Of a stretch of DNA of 64,000 nucleotides, positions 41,778 through 49,852 are shown piece after piece. Below the pieces are notes generated by a model. It was not told the DNA's origin. It worked only from the letters and a program-made list of their open reading frames with translations, and ran no database searches. This DNA is from Saprospiraceae bacterium (GTDB lineage: Bacteria; Bacteroidota; Bacteroidia; Chitinophagales; Saprospiraceae): assembly GCA_041392805.1 (NCBI GenBank), contig JAWKLJ010000001.1:3596001-3660000 (forward strand), written 5' to 3'. Positions within the stretch are counted from its first letter, which is position 1. Every line of letters starts with the position of its first letter. Both the position numbers and the translations under genes were made by a program.

Positions 41778-42848
41778 TTAATGGTTAACTATCGTCGTTA
41801 AAGGGGCCTTAATAAGTGGCAAACTGACCATAAAATGATGGGCTGATTCCTCGACCAGCATGCGTTCTTTTGAAAAAAAAGCATACCGTGATTTAATGTT
41901 TTCTAATCCGACATTGGTCGAGGGCATCTCTTGGAGTTTTTTTTGTAGATTATTACGAATGACCAAATGACCATTGTCATTGATGAATAATTCGACTAAG
42001 AGGGGTTTGTTCTTGGATATAATATTGTGCTTAATGGCATTCTCCAAAAGTATTTGCAGGGAAAGCGGTACGATTTTGTGGTCGTTAAAACTGGGAGGCA
42101 CTGACAGGTCAATCTGAAAACTATCGCCAAACCGCTCTTTTAAAAGAAAGATATAAGATTGCAAAAAACTAAGCTCTTCTGCTACCGGTATTAATTCTTT
42201 ATCTCTGATTTCGAGAATATATCGATACACTTTCGACAATTTCCGAACAAAGGTTACTGCCTTGTCGGGGTCTTCAGGAATAATATAGATCAGGGTATTG
42301 AGGCTATTAAACAGGAAATGGGGATTAACCTGACTTTTGAGTCCCTCTAATTGAGATTGTACATTTTCCCGTTTCAGTTTTTCCGTTTCAACAATGGCTC
42401 CTTTCCAGCGATTGTAAAGAAAAATGCTTTCATAGATGGATGATACCAAGGCTATAACGATTAAGGAGGGTAGTTTGTAATCAAAATGGCTTAATCCATG
42501 AGGATTTGGAACTTCAAACACCGCTACATGAATATATCCTACAATGCCATTTACTATCACAAATATCACCAGTATCCCTGCAACGGTATAAAGCACCCTG
42601 CGTTGGGTTTCTTCATAAGCTGTAAAACGTTTTCGCAATTGAAAAAACAGTGCTCGGATACTCAACCAGTAGCCTGATGTATAAAGGAGGGAGATGCTAA
42701 ACTTAGGCAGATAGGCTAATAATCCTTCATTTAAATTTTCTTTAAAAAAGAGAATGGGGAAAAAAAATGCAATAATTGGAATACCTATAAGCAAATAGGG
42801 CATGTCATCAAACCCTAGAACAGCCTTGGCTTTTTCCCGATTCAGCAT
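41778..42848 (-). CDS. LytS/YehU-family membrane sensor histidine kinase
   Basis: The 356-residue protein has four hydrophobic segments in its first 150 residues, then a short coiled coil and the His_kinase (PF06580) motif QVNPHFLFNSLNTLIYIIPE with phosphoacceptor His177. ILLENAIKHNII follows as the N-box of the ATPase domain, and VGLENIKSRYAFF comes later. No LytTR partner regulator is adjacent; the regulator gene at 40912 is of the LuxR type and on the other strand. The signal is unknown. Confidence 0.9.
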   Translation of the reverse strand: MLNREKAKAVLGFDDMPYLLIGIPIIAFFFPILFFKENLNEGLLAYLPKFSISLLYTSGYWLSIRALFFQLRKRFTAYEETQRRVLYTVAGILVIFVIVNGIVGYIHVAVFEVPNPHGLSHFDYKLPSLIVIALVSSIYESIFLYNRWKGAIVETEKLKRENVQSQLEGLKSQVNPHFLFNSLNTLIYIIPEDPDKAVTFVRKLSKVYRYILEIRDKELIPVAEELSFLQSYIFLLKERFGDSFQIDLSVPPSFNDHKIVPLSLQILLENAIKHNIISKNKPLLVELFINDNGHLVIRNNLQKKLQEMPSTNVGLENIKSRYAFFSKERMLVEESAHHFMVSLPLIKAPLTTIVNH

Positions 42849-43050
42849 GTTTTTAAATTATAGGTTCAAATTTGATGTGCTGAGGATTTTGCCTTAGACA
42901 AGCGCTTTACAAAATCGTCAGCAGCGATATAGTTTGAACTACAAAATAGCACATTTTGCCGTCCGCGTTTTACAAAATGTATTTGAACGGTGGAATTAGT
43001 TAGCTGAGTTGTCTTAACTGCACCATGAATAGCAAATTGACAATTCCAAG

Positions 43051-44601
43051 CTAATTCAATCGAATTTCATCATCATTGTCATCAAAGAACCGATATTCCG
43101 TCATACTGAAATCGCTAACTTCCTTGATCTTGACCCATTTATGGTATTTGAAGTACCACTTCAATTGAATACTTGGAAAGCCTTTTTTGACGAAAGCGGC
43201 TACATATGGGTGCATTTGTAGTAATAAAGAAGATTTGGGCCTGGACTGGAAAATAAAGCTCAAATCTCTTTCGACTTCATCTGTTAACAATATCGATGGA
43301 TTGATTTTGCCTGTTCCTTTACAGCTGGGACAAATTTCCGAGGTATTTATTTTCAGCTCTGGTCTTACCCTTTGACGGGTTATTTGCATGAGACCAAACT
43401 TACTCAAGGGCAGGATGGTATGCTGTGCCCTATCTTTTTTCATAAACTGGCGCATCTCTGAAATGAGTGTCTTTCGATGTTCCAGGTTTTTCATATCAAT
43501 AAAGTCGACAATAATAATCCCACCGATATCCCTCAAGCGAAGTTGCCGAGCAATTTCTTCTGCTGCTTCCATATTGACATTAAGGACTGCCTCTTCTTGG
43601 TTATTGCTCGCCATTTTGTGCCCACTATTAACATCAATAACGTGCATAGCTTCGGTATGCTCAATCACCAGATAGGCCCCACTATTCATAGTAGCTGTTT
43701 TCCCAAAGGATGACTTTATTTGTCGAGTCACCCCATATGCATCAAAAATGGGTTTGGTCGCTTTATAATGTTGGACAATTTTCACTTGGTCCGGAGCGAT
43801 TGCAGCGAGGAAATTCTTTATATTATAATGAAGTTCTTTGTCGTTGACCACGATGCGATTGAAGGAATCGCTGAGCACATCCCGAAGAATACTAGATGTT
43901 TTGTCTAATTCGCTAAGCAATTTTGCAGGAGCCTTTGCTTTATGCAACTGGCTATGTATGCTTTCCCACTTTTGCATCATATACCTTAGCTCGTCGTGCA
44001 AATCGGCCACTTTTTTGCCCTCAGCAGCCGTCCGAACGATCACTCCAAAATTTTTGGGTCTAATACTGTCTACGAGCAATTGGAGTCGTTTTCGCTCCTC
44101 AGCGTTTCCGATTTTTTTTGATACGGCTACTACATTTGAAAAGGGGGTGAGTACGAGGTAACGACCAGGGATAGTTATTTCGCAGCTCAATCTTGGGCCT
44201 TTAGTAGAAATAGGCTCTTTTAGCACTTGTACCAGCAGATGATTTCTTTTTTCGAGCACCTGATCGATTTTCCCTGTTTTAATAATCTCGGGTTCCATCG
44301 AAAAATGCTCCAAAAGAGGGGTGCCAATTTCCCCAGAAATGACACCATTTGTATATTTGATTAAGGACTGAAGTTTGGGACCAAGGTCTGTATAATGCAA
44401 GAATGCATCTTTTTTATGCCCAATTTCAACAAATGCTGCGTTTAGGCCTGGCATCAGGCGTTTGATCTTACCGAGGAAGATATCTCCAACGGTAAAGTTG
44501 TTATTTGTCTTTTGGAAATGGAGTTCTACAAGTTTCGATTGCTCTAAAAGTGCGATTTCTACCTCTGTAGGGGTTGCATTAATAATTAGTTCTTTTTCCA
44601 C
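43051..44601 (-). CDS. rng: Ribonuclease G (RNase E/G family)
   Basis: RNase G cleaves single-stranded RNA 5' ends in rRNA and mRNA maturation. The 516-residue protein starts at a GTG (44599-44601) and has the S1-like start FTVGDIFLGKIKRLMPGLNAAFVEIGHKKDAFLH. The catalytic segment contains VIDVNSGHKM, then IARQLRLRDIGGIIIVDFIDM with both metal-binding Asp residues, and ITRQRVRPEL. The zinc-link CPSCKGTG allows dimerisation. The length matches Bacteroidota RNase G rather than full RNase E. Confidence 0.95.
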   Translation of the reverse strand: MEKELIINATPTEVEIALLEQSKLVELHFQKTNNNFTVGDIFLGKIKRLMPGLNAAFVEIGHKKDAFLHYTDLGPKLQSLIKYTNGVISGEIGTPLLEHFSMEPEIIKTGKIDQVLEKRNHLLVQVLKEPISTKGPRLSCEITIPGRYLVLTPFSNVVAVSKKIGNAEERKRLQLLVDSIRPKNFGVIVRTAAEGKKVADLHDELRYMMQKWESIHSQLHKAKAPAKLLSELDKTSSILRDVLSDSFNRIVVNDKELHYNIKNFLAAIAPDQVKIVQHYKATKPIFDAYGVTRQIKSSFGKTATMNSGAYLVIEHTEAMHVIDVNSGHKMASNNQEEAVLNVNMEAAEEIARQLRLRDIGGIIIVDFIDMKNLEHRKTLISEMRQFMKKDRAQHTILPLSKFGLMQITRQRVRPELKINTSEICPSCKGTGKINPSILLTDEVERDLSFIFQSRPKSSLLLQMHPYVAAFVKKGFPSIQLKWYFKYHKWVKIKEVSDFSMTEYRFFDDNDDEIRLN

Positions 44602-45165
44602 AATAACTTATTTTATCGGCACCGGTCTTGGGAGTAGGTTGTATTCTGTAGAAAAAAGAACTCACAGGAGGCCGGTCTAGTGAACGAGCACTAGCCAACA
44701 AATCCGATAATAAGAATGGTTCTGCCAATCGGTTGGAAAATATAATGGTTTGTCTTGATGTTTAGGCTTTGTATTTTGTTTGTCTCAGATATAGCTTCGC
44801 CTTTACTGATAAGCATCAATTATAAAACAGTTGCTAGTGGCTGAATAAACTGGAATTGTTGGTTTTAATGAGAAGGTGAAATTTTTTTGAGCGCAACCAG
44901 TTTATTTGGTTACGAATTTCTTTGAGCGCATCTTTTTTTTGTTTTTTCCAGTGAAACCTCTAACATACTGTTGTTCAATAACCATTTACACCTTTCCTAT
45001 AGGATGAACCCTATCGGATAAATACCAAATTCCAGATCTTTAAACACCATTGTGTTTAAAGACCTGGATGTCAATATTAACTGCCGTTGAGTTGAAGGAT
45101 GATATAAAGCTACCTATTTTGTGAAACAAAATACAATGAACCTCCTACCCAATGCCGAATATTAT
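44602..45165. other. 564-base intergenic region before rng
   Basis: No gene visible. It contains a strong hairpin at 45032-45067 (CCAG, one mismatch, TCTTTAAACAC paired with GTGTTTAAAGA and CTGG around a 4-base loop) and a smaller one at 44677-44694 (CTAGTG/CACTAG). These could end the HU-TPR-bS22 transcript and separate it from rng, or regulate rng. Confidence 0.5.
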
Positions 45166-45261
45166 TTACCGGTTTTTCTTCTTATGGCGATTCTTGCGCA
45201 ATCTTTTCTTGCGTTTGTGCGTCGCTATCTTATGTCTTTTACGCTTTCTTCCACACGGCAT
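45166..45261 (-). CDS. AURKAIP1/COX24-like small ribosomal protein (bS22-type), 31 residues
   Basis: The minus strand encodes MPCGRKRKRHKIATHKRK followed by KRLRKNRHKKKNR and a stop. This matches the short, very basic AURKAIP1/COX24-domain proteins annotated in almost all Bacteroidota (usual start MPSGKKRKRHKMATHKRKK). Relatives are mitochondrial mS38 and mycobacterial bS22, which bind the small ribosomal subunit near the decoding centre. It lies 31 bases downstream of the TPR lipoprotein gene and is probably co-transcribed with it and HU. It is short enough that automatic gene finding often misses it. Confidence 0.88.
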   Translation of the reverse strand: MPCGRKRKRHKIATHKRKKRLRKNRHKKKNR

Positions 45262-45292
45262 AATCAAAAATCATTTAAAGTTATAAAAAATA

Positions 45293-46078
45293 TTAGTTTA
45301 TAGTATTACACTTCTCCAGATATGGTAAAGCTAATTCGGCTTTACCTGCTTTTTCGTAGGCTTGTCCCAACAAACAATTAGCCGTTGGGTTATCGGCGTC
45401 TATCGAAACTACTTTTTCTAACCTTTCAATAGCCCGCTCGAATTGGCCTGTTTGTATGGCTAATCTGGCCAAAGTTGTATTTATCAATACATCATCAGGA
45501 TACTCTCCATCCATTGACCGCAGCATTAAAATTCCTTTCATAGGATTGTCAGGCGGTGGATTTTCTGTATAACACAATGCCAGATTGACTTTGTGCTGTA
45601 CATTAGATGGATTAATAGATATCGCACTTTCGAAAGCCTGGATAGCGCCATCTGTACAAAAGTCCTTTATTTTTTGCACTTCACTGCGCTGTATGCAAAT
45701 GGTAAAAGTCGTTCCGGCAATGGACCAACTCTCTTCTGTGTTTTCCAATCCTGCAATTTCACGTGCATAGTGACCAGAAATTCCAGGGTACCCCAACGCA
45801 AACCACTTCCCGGCGAGTTCTTTTAATGGCTCAACCCGAGCCGAATCAGCTATTGTTTGAGACAAAGCTTCTTCCAGTAAAAAAACTTCAGCCTGCTGGC
45901 CAGCAGTCATGGATTCTTTCGCTTCTTTCAATAATACGTTGATATCCGTTTGTACGGTATTCAGCAACCTTGACTTTTCAATGGCTTGCTGAGCTGGTGG
46001 CTTTGTTTTACAACCAAAGTACAATAAAAAAAACAAAGAAAGCGCTGATCCGATCACCCAATACTGCAATTTTGTCAT
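45293..46078 (-). CDS. TPR-repeat lipoprotein
   Basis: The 261-residue protein has a lipoprotein signal (LFFLLYFGC, Cys23) and tetratricopeptide-like repeats in the second half (AIQAFESAISINPSNVQHKVNLALCY, ...ALTRLAIQTGQFERAIERLEKVVSIDADNP, and CLLGQAYEKAGKAELALPYLEKC). It should act in the periplasm as a protein-binding scaffold. It lies between the HU gene (36 bases upstream) and the small ribosomal-protein gene, an order common in Bacteroidota, but its molecular role is not known to me. Confidence 0.88.
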   Translation of the reverse strand: MTKLQYWVIGSALSLFFLLYFGCKTKPPAQQAIEKSRLLNTVQTDINVLLKEAKESMTAGQQAEVFLLEEALSQTIADSARVEPLKELAGKWFALGYPGISGHYAREIAGLENTEESWSIAGTTFTICIQRSEVQKIKDFCTDGAIQAFESAISINPSNVQHKVNLALCYTENPPPDNPMKGILMLRSMDGEYPDDVLINTTLARLAIQTGQFERAIERLEKVVSIDADNPTANCLLGQAYEKAGKAELALPYLEKCNTIN

Positions 46079-46114
46079 ATTCCTTTGTTTTCGGACAGCA
46101 TCTATCTATAAAAA

Positions 46115-46429
46115 TTAATCAATATCGCCATCATCTTCAGGCAAGGTAGTCACATTATCTTTAACTTGCTCAACAAATACCTTAGCTGGCTTGAAAGCGG
46201 GTATAAAATGCTCCGGAATTTCAATAGCCTTGTTTTTCTTAATGTGTCGACCTATCTTTTTAGCCCGTTTTTTGACAATGAAAGAGCCGAACCCCCTCAC
46301 GTAAACATTTTCTCCATCAGCAAGAGAACTTTTCACTTCTTTAAAAAATGTCTCCAAAGTTACTAACACATCGACCTTTGGAACTCCCGTCTTTTCAGAG
46401 ATGGCCGCTACCAGATCAGCTTTTCTCAT
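46115..46429 (-). CDS. HU-family DNA-binding protein
   Basis: HU-family proteins bend and compact DNA as dimers. The 104-residue product starts RKADLVAAISEKTGVPKVDV and has the beta-arm region VYVRGFGSFIVKKRAKKIGRHIKKNKAIEIPEHFIPAFKPAK, a good match to HU. An acidic tail (TLPEDDGDID) follows, as in several Bacteroidota HU proteins. First gene of a minus-strand operon with the TPR lipoprotein and the 31-residue ribosomal protein. Confidence 0.93.
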   Translation of the reverse strand: MRKADLVAAISEKTGVPKVDVLVTLETFFKEVKSSLADGENVYVRGFGSFIVKKRAKKIGRHIKKNKAIEIPEHFIPAFKPAKVFVEQVKDNVTTLPEDDGDID

Positions 46430-46746
46430 CGTTATATATTGGTTTATAGTAAGTTATAAGAAACGACATAGGTGTCGAAAAATGAGAGGCAAATTTCGCA
46501 ATTTTTTCATTATTCCGAAAAAAATGGCCGTTTTATTTTATACAATTTCGCTAATAGTCAATCTGTTATGAATTAATCGCTAACTTAGACAGGTCTATTT
46601 GCTTGAGCTTTTAAAATAAAATAGGCTAATTACCTGACTTGAACGACTATTATTTGTCTGTTTTTATTCTCTACTTAGCGCATGTTTGGGCAGTGCTTAA
46701 TCGTCTCAAAATAGCAAATTTTATTTTTTGCGGTATTTTTTATCCT

Positions 46747-46872
46747 TGGACTTTTGACGCTTTTGGAAATCCTCCGTTTTCTAAGATAGAAGTGAGAAGT
46801 GGGAAAACTGCGTTCCTTTAGCCTTTCCACCTTCCGACTTCCATCTTCAAACCAGCGAATGTCAAAAGTCCA
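46747..46872. repeat. 126-bp imperfect palindrome
   Basis: TGGACTTTTGAC (46747-46758) is perfectly complementary to 46861-46872. Inside, a 24-base arm starting AAGATAGAAGTGAG near 46783 pairs with a segment ending CGACTTCCATCTT near 46847, 19 of 24 positions. This makes a long hairpin; it may be a degenerate mobile palindrome. Confidence 0.5.
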
Positions 46873-46990
46873 GTTTATCCAATGGCCTTAGTATAATACA
46901 AAATGCTTCTTCAAAACTACATCTGGCCCCTTTCGATTCTTAATTTTCCGCAGGGACGGCCTGCTTTCTTTTTTTTCTGTAAGCTTTAGT

Positions 46991-46998
46991 TATCTTTG
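46991..46998 (+). promoter_or_regulatory. Candidate -7 element (TATCTTTG) for yicC operon
   Basis: Exact match to TAnnTTTG, 60 bases before yicC. The expected -33 position is T-rich without a clear TTG. Confidence 0.35.
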
Positions 46999-47057
46999 CG
47001 AGTGAATTTTACACATGGTATTTTTCCGAATATTTACAAGTAACCAAATCAAGCTAT

Positions 47058-47933
47058 ATGCTGCTATCGATGACAGGGTATGGTAGGGCTTCAATGCCTT
47101 ACAAGGAAAAGATGATTTCTGTAGAAGTTAGGTCTTTAAACAGTAAATATACCGACCTCCGGATTAGATTTCCTCAAAATTATAGAGAGAAGGAGGTCGA
47201 ACTGCGCAAGATGGTCAGCAAATATGCCGAAAGAGGCAAAATTGATATCAATGTTGAGGTGAAGTCTGAAAAAGGAGACGAAGCATTTGGTTTAAATAAA
47301 GGTTTGTTCCGCAGGTACTTCCATGAATTGAATGATTTGGCAACAGAACTTAATTTTGAAAAGGGGGATATGCTTCAGGCCATTCTCAGAATTCCCAACG
47401 TTGTAGCGAATGACGAAGAATCTATAGATGATGAGGAATGGGAAATCATGGTAAAAACCATGAATGCAGCGCTCAAAAACTTTGGGCAATATAGAGAAGC
47501 GGAAGGGCAGGCCATGGAAAATGACCTTAGGGAGCGCATTTCCATTATTACCTCGCTTCTCCACCAGCTTGACCCTTTTGAAGAAGAACGGGTCACCCGT
47601 CTTCGACAAAGGCTTAGCCAGAACCTGGAAGAATACCTGGGTAAAGACAAAATTGATGAAAATCGATTTGAGCAGGAAATTTTATTCTACTTGGAGAAGA
47701 TAGACATTACGGAGGAGAAAGTGCGTTTGGAACAGCACTGTAAATATTTTTTAGAGGAATTAGATAAACCCTATCAATCTAAAGGCCGAAAGCTCAACTT
47801 TATCGGCCAGGAAATGGGGCGTGAAATCAATACCATGGGCGCAAAGGCTTATTCTTCCAATATCCAACGCTTGGTGGTGGGGATGAAAGATGAGTTAGAA
47901 AAAGTTAAAGAACAAATTGCTAATTCCTTATAA
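47058..47933 (+). CDS. YicC-family endoribonuclease
   Basis: YicC proteins are endoribonucleases that act on small RNAs. The 291-residue protein has the conserved start LLSMTGYGRASMPYKEKMISVEVRSLNSKY and the ending EQHCKYFLEELDKPYQSKGRKLNFIGQEMGREINTMGAKAYSSNIQRLVVGMKDELEKVKEQ, the two signatures of the family. It is followed directly by gmk (one base gap), the usual order in many bacteria. Confidence 0.93.
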   Translation: MLLSMTGYGRASMPYKEKMISVEVRSLNSKYTDLRIRFPQNYREKEVELRKMVSKYAERGKIDINVEVKSEKGDEAFGLNKGLFRRYFHELNDLATELNFEKGDMLQAILRIPNVVANDEESIDDEEWEIMVKTMNAALKNFGQYREAEGQAMENDLRERISIITSLLHQLDPFEEERVTRLRQRLSQNLEEYLGKDKIDENRFEQEILFYLEKIDITEEKVRLEQHCKYFLEELDKPYQSKGRKLNFIGQEMGREINTMGAKAYSSNIQRLVVGMKDELEKVKEQIANSL

Positions 47934-47934
47934 G

Positions 47935-48507
47935 GTGGTAGCCAATAAAAAATTACTCATTTTTACAGCGCCTTCAGGTGCTGGCAAAACAACTATCGTC
48001 AGACATCTGCTAACGCGCTACCCTGCACTTGATTTTTCTATTTCAGCTACGACCCGTGCACGAAGACACTATGAAAAAGAAGGTGTTGATTATTATTTTA
48101 TCTCCATCGCAACTTTTAATAGCCTGATTGAGGAGAATGCTTTTGTCGAATGGGAGGAAGTATATGAAGGGCAATTCTACGGTACGCTACGAAAGGAGCT
48201 GGAACGTTTGTGGTCATTGGGTAAAAGTATTATCTTTGATATCGACGTGAAAGGCGCCTTAAACCTTAAACGGCAGTTTCAGGAAGATGCTTTAACTATT
48301 TTTATTAAAACACCTTCTCCTGAAATCTTATTTGATCGTCTTCGAAAGCGCCAAACAGAGGACATGAAGAGTTTGCAGAAACGAATTGACAAAGCCACTC
48401 ATGAACTCACATTTGAGCAAGACTTCGATAAAGTCCTTATCAATGATGATCTCAAAGTTGCCTTGCGCGAAGCTGAGCAAATTGTAGAAGGTTTCATCAA
48501 TCAATAA
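47935..48507 (+). CDS. gmk: Guanylate kinase
   Basis: Guanylate kinase phosphorylates GMP to GDP with ATP. The product (190 residues from the GTG at 47935) has the P-loop FTAPSGAGKTTIV, FSISATTRARRHYEKEGVDYYFIS (GMP binding), EWEEVYEGQFYGT and FDIDVKGALNLKRQF. An in-frame TTG upstream (47917) lies inside yicC and is less likely. Part of the yicC-gmk-apaG-fdhD run. Confidence 0.94.
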   Translation: MVANKKLLIFTAPSGAGKTTIVRHLLTRYPALDFSISATTRARRHYEKEGVDYYFISIATFNSLIEENAFVEWEEVYEGQFYGTLRKELERLWSLGKSIIFDIDVKGALNLKRQFQEDALTIFIKTPSPEILFDRLRKRQTEDMKSLQKRIDKATHELTFEQDFDKVLINDDLKVALREAEQIVEGFINQ

Positions 48508-48515
48508 GTGTACCG

Positions 48516-48902
48516 ATGGAAACGATTACGACTAATGGCATTAAGGTAAGTGTGGAAAACAAATATAGGTCGGATTACTCCCACCCCTTGGCCAATCGCT
48601 ATGTTTTTTCTTATCGAATTGTTATTGAGAACCAAAGCTCGGGAACCGTTCAGCTTTTGAGGCGGCATTGGTTTATACAAGATGCCAGTGGTAAAATCAA
48701 AGAGGTAGAAGGGGAGGGTGTTATTGGAAAGCAGCCTGTACTTGCTCCTGGTGAAAGTCATGAATACTCCTCTTGGTGCCAGTTGGCAACACCTTTTGGT
48801 AGGATGTATGGCTCCTATTTAATGGTCAAGAAACCACTAGACGAGGCCTTTGAAGTCAAAATTCCTGAATTTCGACCTGTCGCACCTTATTTACTCAATT
48901 AA
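48516..48902 (+). CDS. apaG: ApaG domain protein
   Basis: The 128-residue protein is a single ApaG domain (fibronectin-like beta fold): NGIKVSVENKYRSDYSHP, YVFSYRIVIENQSSGTVQLLRRHW, GEGVIGKQPVLAPGESHEYSS, and FGRMYGSYLMV. The annotation 'Co2+/Mg2+ efflux' is historical; ApaG binds nucleotides in several bacteria. Nine bases separate it from gmk. Confidence 0.92.
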   Translation: METITTNGIKVSVENKYRSDYSHPLANRYVFSYRIVIENQSSGTVQLLRRHWFIQDASGKIKEVEGEGVIGKQPVLAPGESHEYSSWCQLATPFGRMYGSYLMVKKPLDEAFEVKIPEFRPVAPYLLN

Positions 48903-48904
48903 CC

Positions 48905-49717
48905 ATGAAGGGCATTAAGCATAAAAATGCCTTAAAGATTGGCCTCCATTCCTCCGCTGCTATTACGGACATTCTGGCGATTGAAGAGCCACTAGAAATT
49001 CAGTTATGGGATTATAAAGAGGAAGGTTTTTTCCCTTTGTCTATAAATATGCGAACGCCAGGAGAAGACCAAGACCTCTGTCGTGGCTTTCTTTTTGCTG
49101 AAGGTATTATTGGACAAAAAGGAGATATCCAAGAGATTGAGCAAACCAATGAAAACGTTATTAGGATCAGACTAGTGCCTCAAATCAGGATTAACCAAGG
49201 TAAGATCGAACGCTATTTCTTTAGTTCTTCGAGCTGTGGGGTTTGTGGAAAAAAAAGCCTCAATAACCTTAGCTTCCATTCTTGTTATTTTCCAGCTAAA
49301 GGGCATCCGCTCATTGATGTCAGCACGCTTTTATCCCTACCACAACAACTCAAAAGTGCCCAATCTCTTTTTCAGCAAACCGGTGGCATTCATGCTGCTG
49401 GCCTGTTCAGTCCTCAAGGCGAATTGCTATTGATTAGAGAAGATGTTGGCCGACATAACGCGCTTGACAAATTGATTGGCGCAGCTTTAGAGCAAGCCGT
49501 CTTCCCTTGGCGTGATCATCTTTTGCTTTTAAGCGGTAGGATTAGTTTTGAATTGATTCAAAAAGCTTCCATGACGGGTGTACCGATTATTGCAGCGGTA
49601 GGGGCCCCTTCTTCTCTTGCTGTTGAATTAGCCGAAGAATGTGGGATAACACTTATTGGATTTATTAGAGATAAACGGTGTAATGTGTATACGGGGGAGG
49701 AGCGATTGAGAAGGTAG
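48905..49717 (+). CDS. fdhD: Formate dehydrogenase accessory sulfurtransferase FdhD
   Basis: FdhD transfers sulfur from a cysteine desulfurase to the molybdenum cofactor of formate dehydrogenase. The 270-residue protein has the Cys loop SSCGVCGKKSL (two Cys), ...GGIHAAGLFSPQGELLLIREDVGRHNALDKLIG and RISFELIQKASMTGVPIIAAVGAPSSLAVELAEE, all typical. It links to the formate-dehydrogenase-like gene at 57150 in the same window. Two bases separate it from apaG. Confidence 0.94.
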   Translation: MKGIKHKNALKIGLHSSAAITDILAIEEPLEIQLWDYKEEGFFPLSINMRTPGEDQDLCRGFLFAEGIIGQKGDIQEIEQTNENVIRIRLVPQIRINQGKIERYFFSSSSCGVCGKKSLNNLSFHSCYFPAKGHPLIDVSTLLSLPQQLKSAQSLFQQTGGIHAAGLFSPQGELLLIREDVGRHNALDKLIGAALEQAVFPWRDHLLLLSGRISFELIQKASMTGVPIIAAVGAPSSLAVELAEECGITLIGFIRDKRCNVYTGEERLRR

Positions 49718-49852
49718 AGGACAACGTTATTACCTGGTTTCAGCTTATTTACCGTTGATAAAAAGCAAATCATTCATTCCGTTTTTATCCCTTTAGATTG
49801 ATCTGATTTAAGTACTTTAGCGTACTGCTATAACCATCAACCGAATTGCACT

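Larger units (their letters stand above)
46430..47057. other. 628-base divergent region HU / yicC
   Basis: No supported gene. It contains the palindromic element at 46747-46872 and a TATCTTTG at 46991-46998. The rest is AT-rich; a 60-codon frame at 46639-46821 has no family likeness. Confidence 0.45.

Noticed and set aside
45121..45303. Plus-strand 60-codon frame
   Set aside because: It is the shadow of the 31-codon ribosomal-protein gene on the minus strand, which has a clear family match.
46639..46821. Plus-strand 60-codon frame in the HU/yicC gap
   Set aside because: No conserved features and it runs into a palindromic element.
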